Below are positions 49,410 through 57,744 of a stretch of DNA of 64,000 nt, piece by piece. Under the pieces are notes generated by a model, which made no database searches, was not told the origin of the DNA, and worked only from the letters and a program-made list of their open reading frames with translations. This DNA is from Maribacter algarum (ex Zhang et al. 2020) (GTDB lineage Bacteria > Bacteroidota > Bacteroidia > Flavobacteriales > Flavobacteriaceae). The stretch is from assembly GCF_005885635.1 (NCBI RefSeq), contig NZ_VATY01000004.1, positions 62,001 to 126,000 of the forward strand, given 5' to 3'. The translations under genes and the position numbers were made by a program. Each line of letters begins with the position of its first letter. The first letter of the stretch is position 1.

Positions 49410-51008
49410 TTACTCCTCCCCTTTCAAAGTAGGATACTCCACCCCCAACTGCTCTAGGTACGAATCAAACTTCGTTTCATCATAATAGAATTTCTCCAAT
49501 TCCGCACGGAACTGCCCTTGCTTGTCGGTGTTCAAATAAACAGGTGGTAAATCATCTGATGAAATCATAGGTTCGTACTTGTCTTCTTTACTTTGGACGT
49601 CATTGAAGTAGGTCCAAGCGTCTTTTAGGAGTTGTGGTTTTAAAAGGAAGTCCAGAATGGTCATGGCTTCTGCTTTTGCACCTGCAGTCACTCCTTTATG
49701 AGCGATGGGAGTAGCCATTGCGATGGCATTGCTCCAATGATGTCCCTGCAGTCCGGGAATGTTGGAAGGGTAACGCATCGTTATTGTGGGAATCTTCCAT
49801 GAAATATCCCCAATATCATCGGAACCGCCACTAATAGGCTCAACTTGTGGCAAGCCCAACTTCATTAACTCTGTGGCCAAACCTTCAATTTTATTTGAAT
49901 TCACTTCAGTCTGAACCGCTTTTGCCAAAGCTTGGTCTTCTCCAGACCATTGCGGGAGTCCCACTTTTTTGATGTTCTCGTACATGGTTTCTGCTATGAC
50001 TTTGTTGAAATGTCTTGGCCATGCAGCTCCTAAAATACGTGAGGTCATTTTTGTTCCGGTCATCAAGGCTGCGCCTTTGGCCATATCATTGGCTTCCGCA
50101 TACATTTCCATGATGCCTTTGTATTTGATATCCCTGAAATAGAACCAAATGGCTGCTTTTGATGGTACTACGTTTGGTTGGTCTCCCGCATCCGTAAAGA
50201 TGGAATGGGAGCGTTTTAATGGATGCAAATGCTCTCTTTTATAGTTCCAACCGATATTCATGAGTTCGGCAGCATCGAGAGCGCTTCTTCCGCGCCACGG
50301 TGCTCCGGCGGAATGTGCCGCTTCCCCTTCGAACATGTACTCAACTGAAATCAATCCTGTACCTCTAGTTGGTCCGTAGGATACACCAAGGTTGCTGCTC
50401 ACATGGGTAAAGATGCACATGTCGATTTTATCGAAAAGTCCGTCGCGTACATACCATGCTTTTGAACCCAATAACTCCTCCGCAATTCCTGGCCATACCA
50501 AAAGTGTTCCTCCAATATTCTCCCGTTCCATGATTTGTTTTACGGCCAACACCGCAGTAATATTCATAGGGATTCCCGAATTATGCCCTTCTCCATGCCC
50601 TGGCGCTCCTTCTACCATTGGTTTGTGATACGCCACTCCCGGATATTGCGATGCCTTCGGAATACAGTCTACATCACTACCAATGGCAATTACCGGACCG
50701 TCTCCATTACTCCATTTGGCAAACCATGCCGTTGGAATACCTGAAATGGAATTCTCTATGGCAAATCCGTTTTCTTCTAAGATTCCCGTAAGGTATTTCG
50801 AAGATTCGAATTCTTGAAAACCGAGTTCAGCAAAACTGAAGATTTTATCCACCATCACTTGCGATTGCTTGTGGTTCGCCTGAACGATAGCAGCTACTTC
50901 GGTTTTCAATTTTTCAATCTGTTTGTTTGATTTTTTCTTTTGGGCAAATACACTTGCAGTAAAAAAGAGCATAAAGCTCATCATCACTAAAATTCTGGAC
51001 ATTTTCAT
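49410..51008 (-). CDS. Secreted M20 family amidohydrolase (AbgB-like)
   Basis: 532 residues with a signal peptide (ILVMMSFMLFFTASVFAQ). It is an M20 fold with GSDVDCIPKASQYPG, the metal-site region APGHGEGHNSGIP (His/Glu/His), GTLLVWPGIAEELLG and an M20 dimerisation domain (VEYMFEGEAAHSAGAPWRGR). The overall pattern resembles AbgB-type p-aminobenzoyl-glutamate hydrolases, but it is exported. It should hydrolyse an N-acyl amino acid or peptide in the periplasm. The exact substrate is unknown. Confidence 0.9.
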   Translation of the reverse strand: MKMSRILVMMSFMLFFTASVFAQKKKSNKQIEKLKTEVAAIVQANHKQSQVMVDKIFSFAELGFQEFESSKYLTGILEENGFAIENSISGIPTAWFAKWSNGDGPVIAIGSDVDCIPKASQYPGVAYHKPMVEGAPGHGEGHNSGIPMNITAVLAVKQIMERENIGGTLLVWPGIAEELLGSKAWYVRDGLFDKIDMCIFTHVSSNLGVSYGPTRGTGLISVEYMFEGEAAHSAGAPWRGRSALDAAELMNIGWNYKREHLHPLKRSHSIFTDAGDQPNVVPSKAAIWFYFRDIKYKGIMEMYAEANDMAKGAALMTGTKMTSRILGAAWPRHFNKVIAETMYENIKKVGLPQWSGEDQALAKAVQTEVNSNKIEGLATELMKLGLPQVEPISGGSDDIGDISWKIPTITMRYPSNIPGLQGHHWSNAIAMATPIAHKGVTAGAKAEAMTILDFLLKPQLLKDAWTYFNDVQSKEDKYEPMISSDDLPPVYLNTDKQGQFRAELEKFYYDETKFDSYLEQLGVEYPTLKGEE

Positions 51009-51110
51009 ACGGTTGGATTTTTTAGAGTTCGCTATCTCCTAAAAGTAGGAAAACAATTGGAAAGTTGTTACCACGAATTCCCTAACTTAGTACAAGCGCA
51101 ATATCCTTTT

Positions 51111-51923
51111 ATGAAAAAACTTCTAGTTCGAATCGCCTCAACACTATTTCCAGCGGCAATCACTTCTTATGCATACAAACAATTAACCAACCCACAAATT
51201 CGAAAATTACGCGAAAGTGAATTGGGTATTTTAGATAAAGCGGATACGGAAAAGCTTCGATTTAAAGATTTTGACATTCAGCTGTACACTTGGCGGGGCG
51301 GTGATAAAAAGATCCTTCTTATCCATGGATGGGAAGGCCAAGCTGGTAATTTTTCTGATTTGATTACACCCCTTTTACATGCCGGATACACCGTATATTC
51401 CTTTGACGCTCCGTCGCATGGTTTTAGCAGCAAAGGTGAAACCAGTCTATTTGAGTTTACTGAATTGGTAGGCCTCTTAATACGTAAATATGAAGTTAGC
51501 ACTTTAATAAGCCATTCATTTGGCGGTGTCGCAACAACCTATGCACTTTTTGAAAACCAAGATCTACAGATTGACAAGTATGTGCTACTTACCACTCCCG
51601 ATAAGTTTAGTGAGCGTATAGATGACGTTGCCGATATGGTGGGGATTACCGAAAAAGTAAAAAGTAGATTAATCCGCCGTCTAGAAAAAGAAACAGGAAT
51701 GGACCTTAAAATATTGAATGTCAGTAAATTTGTGCAATCCATCAAAGTGAAAAGCGCTTTGATAATTCACGATACTAAGGACAAGGTCATTCCGATTGCG
51801 CGTTCTAAAAATGTCTATCAAAATTGGCCCGAAGCTGAATTTAAAGAAATTGAAGGAACGGGACATTTTCGTATTTTAAGAACAGCTTCTGTCATTAAGG
51901 ACGTAATCGCCTATCTAAATTAA
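51111..51923 (+). CDS. Alpha/beta hydrolase
   Basis: 270 residues. HGWEGQAGNFSDLI forms the oxyanion region (about 72-85), and the nucleophile elbow is SHSFGG with Ser136. The acid is Asp in IHDTKDKVIP and the base is His in GTGHFRIL. I start at the ATG of MKKLLVRIAS; a TTG 18 codons upstream would add an odd leader. It is the first of three consecutive plus-strand genes (with a small membrane protein and a serine hydrolase). The substrate is unknown. Confidence 0.85.
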   Translation: MKKLLVRIASTLFPAAITSYAYKQLTNPQIRKLRESELGILDKADTEKLRFKDFDIQLYTWRGGDKKILLIHGWEGQAGNFSDLITPLLHAGYTVYSFDAPSHGFSSKGETSLFEFTELVGLLIRKYEVSTLISHSFGGVATTYALFENQDLQIDKYVLLTTPDKFSERIDDVADMVGITEKVKSRLIRRLEKETGMDLKILNVSKFVQSIKVKSALIIHDTKDKVIPIARSKNVYQNWPEAEFKEIEGTGHFRILRTASVIKDVIAYLN

Positions 51924-51930
51924 ATCAAAA

Positions 51931-52338
51931 ATGAAGCCCCGTATCGCAGTAAAAATACTTTTAGGCATAGTTATCGCAGTGACCCTATTTCATTTGTGCA
52001 TTCTTCTAAAAGTTATTCCCTATGATATTACTTGGGGTGGACGCTTGACTAATGATACTGAGATGTATGTTTTCGAGACCTTTTCGATAGGGTTGAATTT
52101 GATTTTAGGTATGGTTTTGCTTTTTAAAGGGAATCTAATCAAACCCTTGTTGCCCATAAAAATGGTGAATGTTGTTCTATGGGTATTTCTTATTCTTTTT
52201 GCAGTAAATACAGTTGGTAATCTTTTCGCGGAAACTAATTTTGAAAAAGGTCTTAGCGTGATTACCCTCGCATGTTCCCTGTTCCTTTGGATAATTTTAA
52301 GATCAAAAGGAGCCAAAAAAATTAAATCCAAATCGTAA
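51931..52338 (+). CDS. Small four-helix membrane protein
   Basis: 135 residues with four hydrophobic helices (about 8-28, 50-66, 75-98 and 105-125) and a basic end (KGAKKIKSKS). No conserved motif that I recognise. It starts 7 bp after the hydrolase gene, so probably the same transcript. Confidence 0.72.
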   Translation: MKPRIAVKILLGIVIAVTLFHLCILLKVIPYDITWGGRLTNDTEMYVFETFSIGLNLILGMVLLFKGNLIKPLLPIKMVNVVLWVFLILFAVNTVGNLFAETNFEKGLSVITLACSLFLWIILRSKGAKKIKSKS

Positions 52339-52392
52339 CGATTTCTATTTTTCAGACTCTATACTACAAAGCCTTAGCTAAAATCGAATAAC

Positions 52393-53454
52393 ATGGTACG
52401 GATACTCATCGCAATAAGTTTTTTGTTCTTAAAAGGAATTCACGGCAACGCACAACTAGATACAGCCCGAATTGATAGTATTGTTCAAAAATCAGTATCC
52501 TCAGATGCATTTGAGGGAACCGTCTTAATTGCAGATAAAGGAAATATAGTTTACCAAGAATCCTTCGGTTTTAACGACAGCGATAACCGCACTCCCGTAA
52601 CTAATACTTCTCATTTTTCTATCGCATCGGTTACAAAGCTATTTACCGCTATCGCCATTATGCAATTGATTGAGAAAGATAAATTTCAGTTGACTGATAA
52701 TCTCGAAACACTTTTACCTGAATTGGACATCCCGAAAGGGAAAAAGATTACAGTACACCATTTGTTGTTGCACATTTCAGGTTTGCCGAATGAGAATGAT
52801 GCCATATACCTTAAGGCGAAAACACCCAAAGTATTCATTTCAGAAACCTTGGCTCAAAAAGGGAGTCGCTTTGGTTCTTTCAATTATGCCAATATCGATT
52901 ATGTTTTATTGGGATTGCTCATAGAGAAATATGATAAAACATCTTGGGAAGAGTCCATCAAGAATCGAATTCTAGGACCCCTCAAAATGGAAAATTCAGG
53001 TTTTTTAAAGAAGGACGTCTATCCCGAAGACTTTGCCTACCCTTTCTCCTATAATGCCGAAGGCAAACGCCAAAAAGACCCATTGTTTTTTATAGAAAAT
53101 TTTTATGCGGCAGGGTGCATGTATGCAACTTCGGAAGATTTGTTGAAGTTGGATCAAGGACTATATGGCAATCAACTACTTTCTGAAAAGAGTAAAGAAC
53201 TCATGTACACATCCTATCCAGAGTATAACTATTCCGGCTATAGTGTCTGGACTTACAACTATCCATTTTCAGAATCTCAACCACGAATTATGGAACGAAG
53301 AGGCGGCATTTTAGGCGCAAATTCTGTCTTGATTCGAATGCTCGACACCAACAAAACCATTATCATTCTAAGCAACAACAACAAATTCAATCCCGATTCT
53401 TTTGGGAATAAAGAAAGTCTGAAAGAGGCCCTGACGATTGAAGTGGCAAAATAA
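52393..53454 (+). CDS. Class C beta-lactamase-fold serine hydrolase
   Basis: 353 residues, secreted (signal to about residue 21, IHGNAQ). SxxK motif: SVTK (Ser79, Lys82); YxN: YAN (165-167); the third motif may be the HRG-like region near 'MERRGGILGAN'. Likely acts as an esterase, D-aminopeptidase or carboxypeptidase rather than on antibiotics. A second such enzyme is at 54641. It lies 54 bp after the small membrane gene. Confidence 0.88.
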   Translation: MVRILIAISFLFLKGIHGNAQLDTARIDSIVQKSVSSDAFEGTVLIADKGNIVYQESFGFNDSDNRTPVTNTSHFSIASVTKLFTAIAIMQLIEKDKFQLTDNLETLLPELDIPKGKKITVHHLLLHISGLPNENDAIYLKAKTPKVFISETLAQKGSRFGSFNYANIDYVLLGLLIEKYDKTSWEESIKNRILGPLKMENSGFLKKDVYPEDFAYPFSYNAEGKRQKDPLFFIENFYAAGCMYATSEDLLKLDQGLYGNQLLSEKSKELMYTSYPEYNYSGYSVWTYNYPFSESQPRIMERRGGILGANSVLIRMLDTNKTIIILSNNNKFNPDSFGNKESLKEALTIEVAK

Positions 53455-53484
53455 AATCGCAATTCACCATAACAGTTTCAGAAA

Positions 53485-53526
53485 CGCCTCCCCTCTTGGG
53501 AGGGCATTAAGGGGTGAGCAAACGTA
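53485..53526. repeat. GC-rich inverted repeat, possibly REP-like
   Basis: CCTCCC and GGGAGG around a short loop, followed by TTAAGGGGTG. It stands out from the AT-rich neighbourhood and has no T-tract. It may be a dispersed palindrome. Confidence 0.4.
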
Positions 53527-53586
53527 AAACAGTAAAACCAAACCTCTACACCAAAACTACTCACATCCAACAAATAGTTCAAAAAA

Positions 53587-53618
53587 TTTGTGTAACCAAA
53601 CGATTACATTTATATTTG
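53587..53618 (+). promoter_or_regulatory. Consensus promoter of the ArsR operon
   Basis: TTTG, 20 bp, TATATTTG: a Bacteroidota -33/-7 promoter. The ArsR-type repeats lie in the spacer and next to the -7 box. Confidence 0.65.
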
Positions 53619-53633
53619 TAACCAATTAGTTAC
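53591..53633. promoter_or_regulatory. Two ArsR operator-like repeats
   Basis: Copy 1 TGTAACCAAACGATTACA (53591-53608) and copy 2 GTAACCAATTAGTTAC (53618-53633), each an imperfect or perfect palindrome with GTAAC/GTTAC arms. Their starts are about one 26-27-bp step apart. They cover the promoter, so autorepression by the ArsR protein is inferred. Confidence 0.62.
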
Positions 53634-53641
53634 CTAATAAA

Positions 53642-53971
53642 ATGCGAAGAGATGTTTTTCAGGCGATTTCCGACCCGGTTAGAAGAGATATTATTGAACT
53701 CTTGGCCGAAGAAACCCTTACTGTTAATGCAATTGCAGAAAAATTCGAAATCAGCCGTCCCGCAATTTCCAAACATCTGAGAATATTGAACGAGTGCGAA
53801 ATCATCGATTTTAAGAAGGAAGGTAGAGAGCGCTATTGCTTTATTCGACCGAAAAACTTGATTCCAGCGTTTTTATGGATTGAGCAATACCGAGCCTTAT
53901 GGGAAGACAAGCTGGACTCTTTCGACAAGTACCTAAGCAAATTACAAGCTAAAAACAATACGAATGAATAA
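53642..53971 (+). CDS. ArsR-family winged-helix repressor
   Basis: 109 residues: DPVRRDIIELLAEE, then the helix-turn-helix NAIAEKFEISRPAISKHLRI and a wing (FKKEGRERYCFIR). The Cys pattern of metal-sensing ArsR members is absent, and the C-terminal helix suits the group paired with SRPBCC proteins. It overlaps the next gene by 8 bp. Two operator-like repeats lie at its promoter. Confidence 0.92.
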   Translation: MRRDVFQAISDPVRRDIIELLAEETLTVNAIAEKFEISRPAISKHLRILNECEIIDFKKEGRERYCFIRPKNLIPAFLWIEQYRALWEDKLDSFDKYLSKLQAKNNTNE

Positions 53972-54422
53972 ATCTAATGAAATGGACAGTAAAACAATAA
54001 CCATACAACGAACCTTCAACGCACCAATAGCACTAGTCTGGGAGGCATGGACACAATCAGAACATATAGCGGAATGGTGGAGCCCAAAAGGCATACAAAC
54101 AAAAGTCGTGGAGCACGATTTCAAAGTTGGTGGAAAATGGAAATACCTTATGCCCATGCCCAATGGTCAAGAATTTACGGCCGAAGGTGAATACGCCGAG
54201 ATTGTTGAAATGGAGAAAATTGTTTCATCAGCAAACTTCAAACCGATGACCGAAGGCGTTGAAATACAAGCCTTATTTCAAGCAAATGGAGACAAAACCG
54301 ACTTCACTTTTCATGTCGTACACCCTACTGAGGAATATAAGATACAACAAGAGAAAATGGGTATCATGAACGGTTGGGGTTCTGTGTTCGATAGACTTGC
54401 CGAGCTTCTAAAAAACATGTAA
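53964..54422 (+). CDS. SRPBCC/AHSA1 domain protein
   Basis: A 152-residue helix-grip protein: ITIQRTFNAPIALVWEAWTQ, SEHIAEWWSPKG, GGKWKYLMPMPNG. The family (AHSA1/START-like) binds hydrophobic ligands in a deep pocket. The paired ArsR gene overlaps, a common arrangement in bacteria where the repressor controls its SRPBCC partner. The start at MNKSN is used; the Met six codons later (MDSKT) would also work. Confidence 0.9.
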   Translation: MNKSNEMDSKTITIQRTFNAPIALVWEAWTQSEHIAEWWSPKGIQTKVVEHDFKVGGKWKYLMPMPNGQEFTAEGEYAEIVEMEKIVSSANFKPMTEGVEIQALFQANGDKTDFTFHVVHPTEEYKIQQEKMGIMNGWGSVFDRLAELLKNM

Positions 54423-54465
54423 GTAAAACCTACAGCCTAAACACCATATTTATTAATGAATATTA

Positions 54466-54489
54466 AAAAAGCCTCAATTGAGGCTTTTT
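54466..54489. terminator. Terminator of the ArsR-SRPBCC operon
   Basis: A perfect 24-bp palindrome (AAAAAGCCTCAA and its complement), followed by ATTTTTT on the plus strand. Confidence 0.85.
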
Positions 54490-54640
54490 ATTTTTTAAGT
54501 GTTGAAGGAATACCTACTTTTATTGATAATCAGTCTTCCTCCGCTGACATGGTCAGATAACCAGACCTTTATCAAATATTAGATAAAAAGAAATTTTCAG
54601 TTCTCCTATTACAAGTTGTATACACTTAAATAATAATACC

Positions 54641-56665
54641 ATGAATCAATCATCAATCAAATTTTTAGCCCTGCTTTTGTTGCTTACGCCAATAGGTATA
54701 ATAAAGGCACAAACCCAAAAGGAAAAATTATTCAAAGGCAAATTGACTTCTGCAGAAATTAGTCCGAATGAGAAACACCGGTATAGTATTAATTTGGGAA
54801 AAGACCAGTTTGCACTTTTTAAGTTAATGCAAAAAGGTGTTGATATGAAAATTACCACCTACGACCCCCAAGGTGAGAAACTTGAAGACTTTGATAGTCC
54901 CAATGGAAAAAATGGACCTGAACTATTTACCATAATTTCTAGCAAAAAAGGCGCATACGTCGTTGAAATATCTCCGTTTGATGAAAAGGAACCTGCTGGT
55001 ATTTATGAAGTAACGCTTGAAATTATAAGACCCAAGGCCACTTTACCGAATGACCAAGTTGATGAAGTTTTTGCCCCTTGGAACCGTAATGATAGCCCCG
55101 GAGCTGCTGTGGCTGTAGTTAAAAATGGAGCGATTATCTATAAGAAAGGCTATGGCTTGGCCAATATGGAATATGACATTCCCATAAATCCCTCTTCCAT
55201 ATTTCACATTGCTTCTGTTTCAAAACAGTTTACGGTTTTCTCCATTCTATTGTTGGAGAAACAAGGTAAACTAAGTTTAGACGATGATATCCGAAAATAT
55301 ATCCCTGAAGTACCTGATTTTGGTAAGACAATAACATTAAGACACTTAGCATCCCATACCAGTGGATTAAGAGACCAATGGAATTTATTGGCGATGGCGG
55401 GTTGGCGAATGGATGATGTTATTACCAAAGAACATGTTTTAAAATTAGTAAGCAAGCAAAAGGAACTGAACTTTAGTCCCGGTGATGAATATGCGTATTG
55501 TAATACCGGATTCACTCTTCTGGCAGAGGTAGTAGCTAGATTATCGGATATGCCTTTCGCAGAATTTACGAATGCAAACATTTTTGGGCCTTTAAAAATG
55601 AATAATACCCTATTTTATGATGACCATCAAAAGATTGTTAAAAATAGGGCCTACTCTTACTATGCAGACAGCACGGGATTTAAAAAAAGCGTTTTGAGTT
55701 ACGCGAATGTGGGCGCAACTAGTCTTTTTACCACAGTTGAAGATTTAAGTCTTTGGTCAATGAATTTTTCAAACTTAAAAGTTGGAGATTCGACGATAGT
55801 GAATAAAATGAACACACCTGCAACTCTAAATAGTGGAAAAACCATTGGTGGTGCCCTAGGTCAATTTGTAGGGAAATATAAGGGTTTGAATGAAATTCAA
55901 CATGGAGGTGCTGATGCGGGTTATCGTTCTTACCTGACACGTTTTCCAGATGAAAATTTTTCTGTTATGGTATTTAGTAATTCTGCTGAATTTAACCCAG
56001 GTGCAATCGCTCATAAAGTTGTGGATATTTATCTTAAAGATAAAATTGAAACTAAACCCGAGCCCGAAAAGGAAGAGAAAGAGGAAGAGGAAACAGATGA
56101 AAAATCAAATGAACCGATTTCAGTCAGTCCAAGTATTTTAAGTACCTACTTAGGCGATTTTGAACTGCAACCGGGCTTTATCATAAATATTGCAGAAAGC
56201 GAAGGCAAATTGTCGGCAACAGCAACAGGTCAACCGACGGTTTCACTTATTCCCTTATCAAACACCGAATTTGAAGTCGTCGGTGTGGGGGCTAAAGTTG
56301 AATTTATACCCAATGGAGGTGAAAATATTAAATTGTTAAAGCTGCATCAAGGCGGACAAGTAATGGATGCCCCAAGAATAAAAACTTTTGACAAAACAAG
56401 CGTTATGCTCGCAGATTTCTCTGGAGAATTTCATAGCGAAGAGTTATCAACTACCTATAGTTTTTCCGTTGTTGACGGTAAATTAATAGCAAAACACCGT
56501 AAGTTGGCTGATTTTAATTTAAGTCCCATTAAACAAGACGTGTTTTCTAGTGATGCCTGGTTTTTCGGACAAATTGAATTTGTAAGAGATGCCGATGGAA
56601 ACATTACCGGATGTAAAGTTTCAAATGGCAGGGTTCGAAACCTCTATTTTAAAAAAGTAATCTAA
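54641..56665 (+). CDS. Large secreted beta-lactamase-fold serine hydrolase
   Basis: 674 residues: a signal to about residue 24, then a PPC-like beta domain at about 28-130 (YSINLGKDQFALFKLMQKG). The catalytic domain has SVSK (Ser192, Lys195) and the YCN motif. A Glu/Lys-rich low-complexity linker (about 475-495) and a C-terminal DUF3471-like domain with LGDFELQPGF and LADFSGEFHSEEL follow. It probably cleaves an amide or ester outside the cytoplasm. It is followed after 25 bp by a membrane gene. Confidence 0.88.
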   Translation: MNQSSIKFLALLLLLTPIGIIKAQTQKEKLFKGKLTSAEISPNEKHRYSINLGKDQFALFKLMQKGVDMKITTYDPQGEKLEDFDSPNGKNGPELFTIISSKKGAYVVEISPFDEKEPAGIYEVTLEIIRPKATLPNDQVDEVFAPWNRNDSPGAAVAVVKNGAIIYKKGYGLANMEYDIPINPSSIFHIASVSKQFTVFSILLLEKQGKLSLDDDIRKYIPEVPDFGKTITLRHLASHTSGLRDQWNLLAMAGWRMDDVITKEHVLKLVSKQKELNFSPGDEYAYCNTGFTLLAEVVARLSDMPFAEFTNANIFGPLKMNNTLFYDDHQKIVKNRAYSYYADSTGFKKSVLSYANVGATSLFTTVEDLSLWSMNFSNLKVGDSTIVNKMNTPATLNSGKTIGGALGQFVGKYKGLNEIQHGGADAGYRSYLTRFPDENFSVMVFSNSAEFNPGAIAHKVVDIYLKDKIETKPEPEKEEKEEEETDEKSNEPISVSPSILSTYLGDFELQPGFIINIAESEGKLSATATGQPTVSLIPLSNTEFEVVGVGAKVEFIPNGGENIKLLKLHQGGQVMDAPRIKTFDKTSVMLADFSGEFHSEELSTTYSFSVVDGKLIAKHRKLADFNLSPIKQDVFSSDAWFFGQIEFVRDADGNITGCKVSNGRVRNLYFKKVI

Positions 56666-56690
56666 GCCAGAGGGTAGCGTATCCCATAAG

Positions 56691-57257
56691 ATGAAAAGAT
56701 TCACGGACTTCATAGAACGAAATCTATCCGGAAAAAAGGTTTTAGCACTTTTCGTTCTGACCAATATCTTTTACGTCTTTATGTTGACAGTTACCATTCC
56801 CCAAACGATGAATTTCTCAAACGGAATGGCACTGTTAGATATGATGCCCACAGGATACGACCTAGGCTACGTAAGCGAATTATTCAGTTCGCTCGGTGAA
56901 GAAGGACGTAACACCTATCTCACCAACCAAGTACCGGTGGATATGCTTTATCCGTTTCTATTTGGGTTTTCATACAGTTTGCTCCTGGCCTATTTTTTAA
57001 AAAAACTGGGCAAACTCAAAACGCCATTTACGTATTTATGCCTACTACCAATAATTGCGGGAATAGCAGATTACGCGGAGAATTTCGGAATCATCAACCT
57101 TCTGAAAAGCTATCCGGACTTGACAGAAACCGCGGTAAAAACAACAAGTGCTTTTTCGCTCGTAAAAAGTATTTCAACAAGTGCATTTTTTATAGTTCTA
57201 ATACTGGTTCTAATGGTATTGGGCATTAAAACCATAGGTAGAAAAAAGCGAATATGA
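56691..57257 (+). CDS. Four-helix membrane protein of unknown function
   Basis: 188 residues with about four transmembrane helices (16-38, 85-103, 112-130 and 155-178) and a conserved-looking loop FSYSLLLAYFLKKLGKLKTP. Family not recognised. It overlaps the next gene by 4 bp (ATGA), so the pair is translationally coupled, and it follows the serine hydrolase gene. Confidence 0.72.
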   Translation: MKRFTDFIERNLSGKKVLALFVLTNIFYVFMLTVTIPQTMNFSNGMALLDMMPTGYDLGYVSELFSSLGEEGRNTYLTNQVPVDMLYPFLFGFSYSLLLAYFLKKLGKLKTPFTYLCLLPIIAGIADYAENFGIINLLKSYPDLTETAVKTTSAFSLVKSISTSAFFIVLILVLMVLGIKTIGRKKRI

Positions 57258-57625
57258 ATAAAGCAGCGTTCGTATTACTTCTTATCACAATCTGCTCTTG
57301 TAATTTTACAAAAGAAAAAGGAATTGCCTTTAAAATCAAAAATTCGTCTGATGCTACAATTACAGCGGTAAAAATCTCCACTTCTGAAGATTTTGAAAGT
57401 ATCACTTTCGATAGTATTCAAAAAAATAAAAGCAAAGAAGGTTTTTTGTCCATGAAAAACAACAAGATGGATGGTGATTATACCCTATCTTACATTCGCA
57501 AAAATGGAAGTGCTGCAGGAATTTCCGGAGGCTACTATACCAATGGACGCCCTTTGGATAGCTATATTCATTTTGAAATAACAAATGATAACACCTTGGT
57601 GAAATTTGGGGAATTCCCCCACTAA
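57254..57625 (+). CDS. Small lipoprotein of unknown function
   Basis: 123 residues with a lipoprotein signal (LLLITICSC, Cys16), then a beta-rich domain (FKIKNSSDATITAVKISTS; YTLSYIRKNGSAAGI). No recognised family. It is co-translated with the preceding membrane protein. It may sit on the inner or outer membrane. Confidence 0.7.
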   Translation: MNKAAFVLLLITICSCNFTKEKGIAFKIKNSSDATITAVKISTSEDFESITFDSIQKNKSKEGFLSMKNNKMDGDYTLSYIRKNGSAAGISGGYYTNGRPLDSYIHFEITNDNTLVKFGEFPH

Positions 57626-57703
57626 GATTATCAGCTAGCATTTTATCAACATTGCCCGTTCAAAACTGTTTCAAATCCTTCAAAAAAAAGCTAGAAAAAG
57701 ATG

Positions 57704-57711
57704 TAAATTTG
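57704..57711 (+). promoter_or_regulatory. -7 box of purL
   Basis: TAAATTTG fits TAnnTTTG, 33 bp before the purL ATG at 57745. No clear -33 box. Confidence 0.4.
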
Positions 57712-57744
57712 TGCCTTTATTAATCATTCCAATTCAGGTATTCA

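Noticed and set aside
55950-56141. Lys-rich open frame on the plus strand within the large serine hydrolase
   Set aside because: A frame-shifted reading of the Glu/Lys-rich linker of the real gene; no initiation signal.
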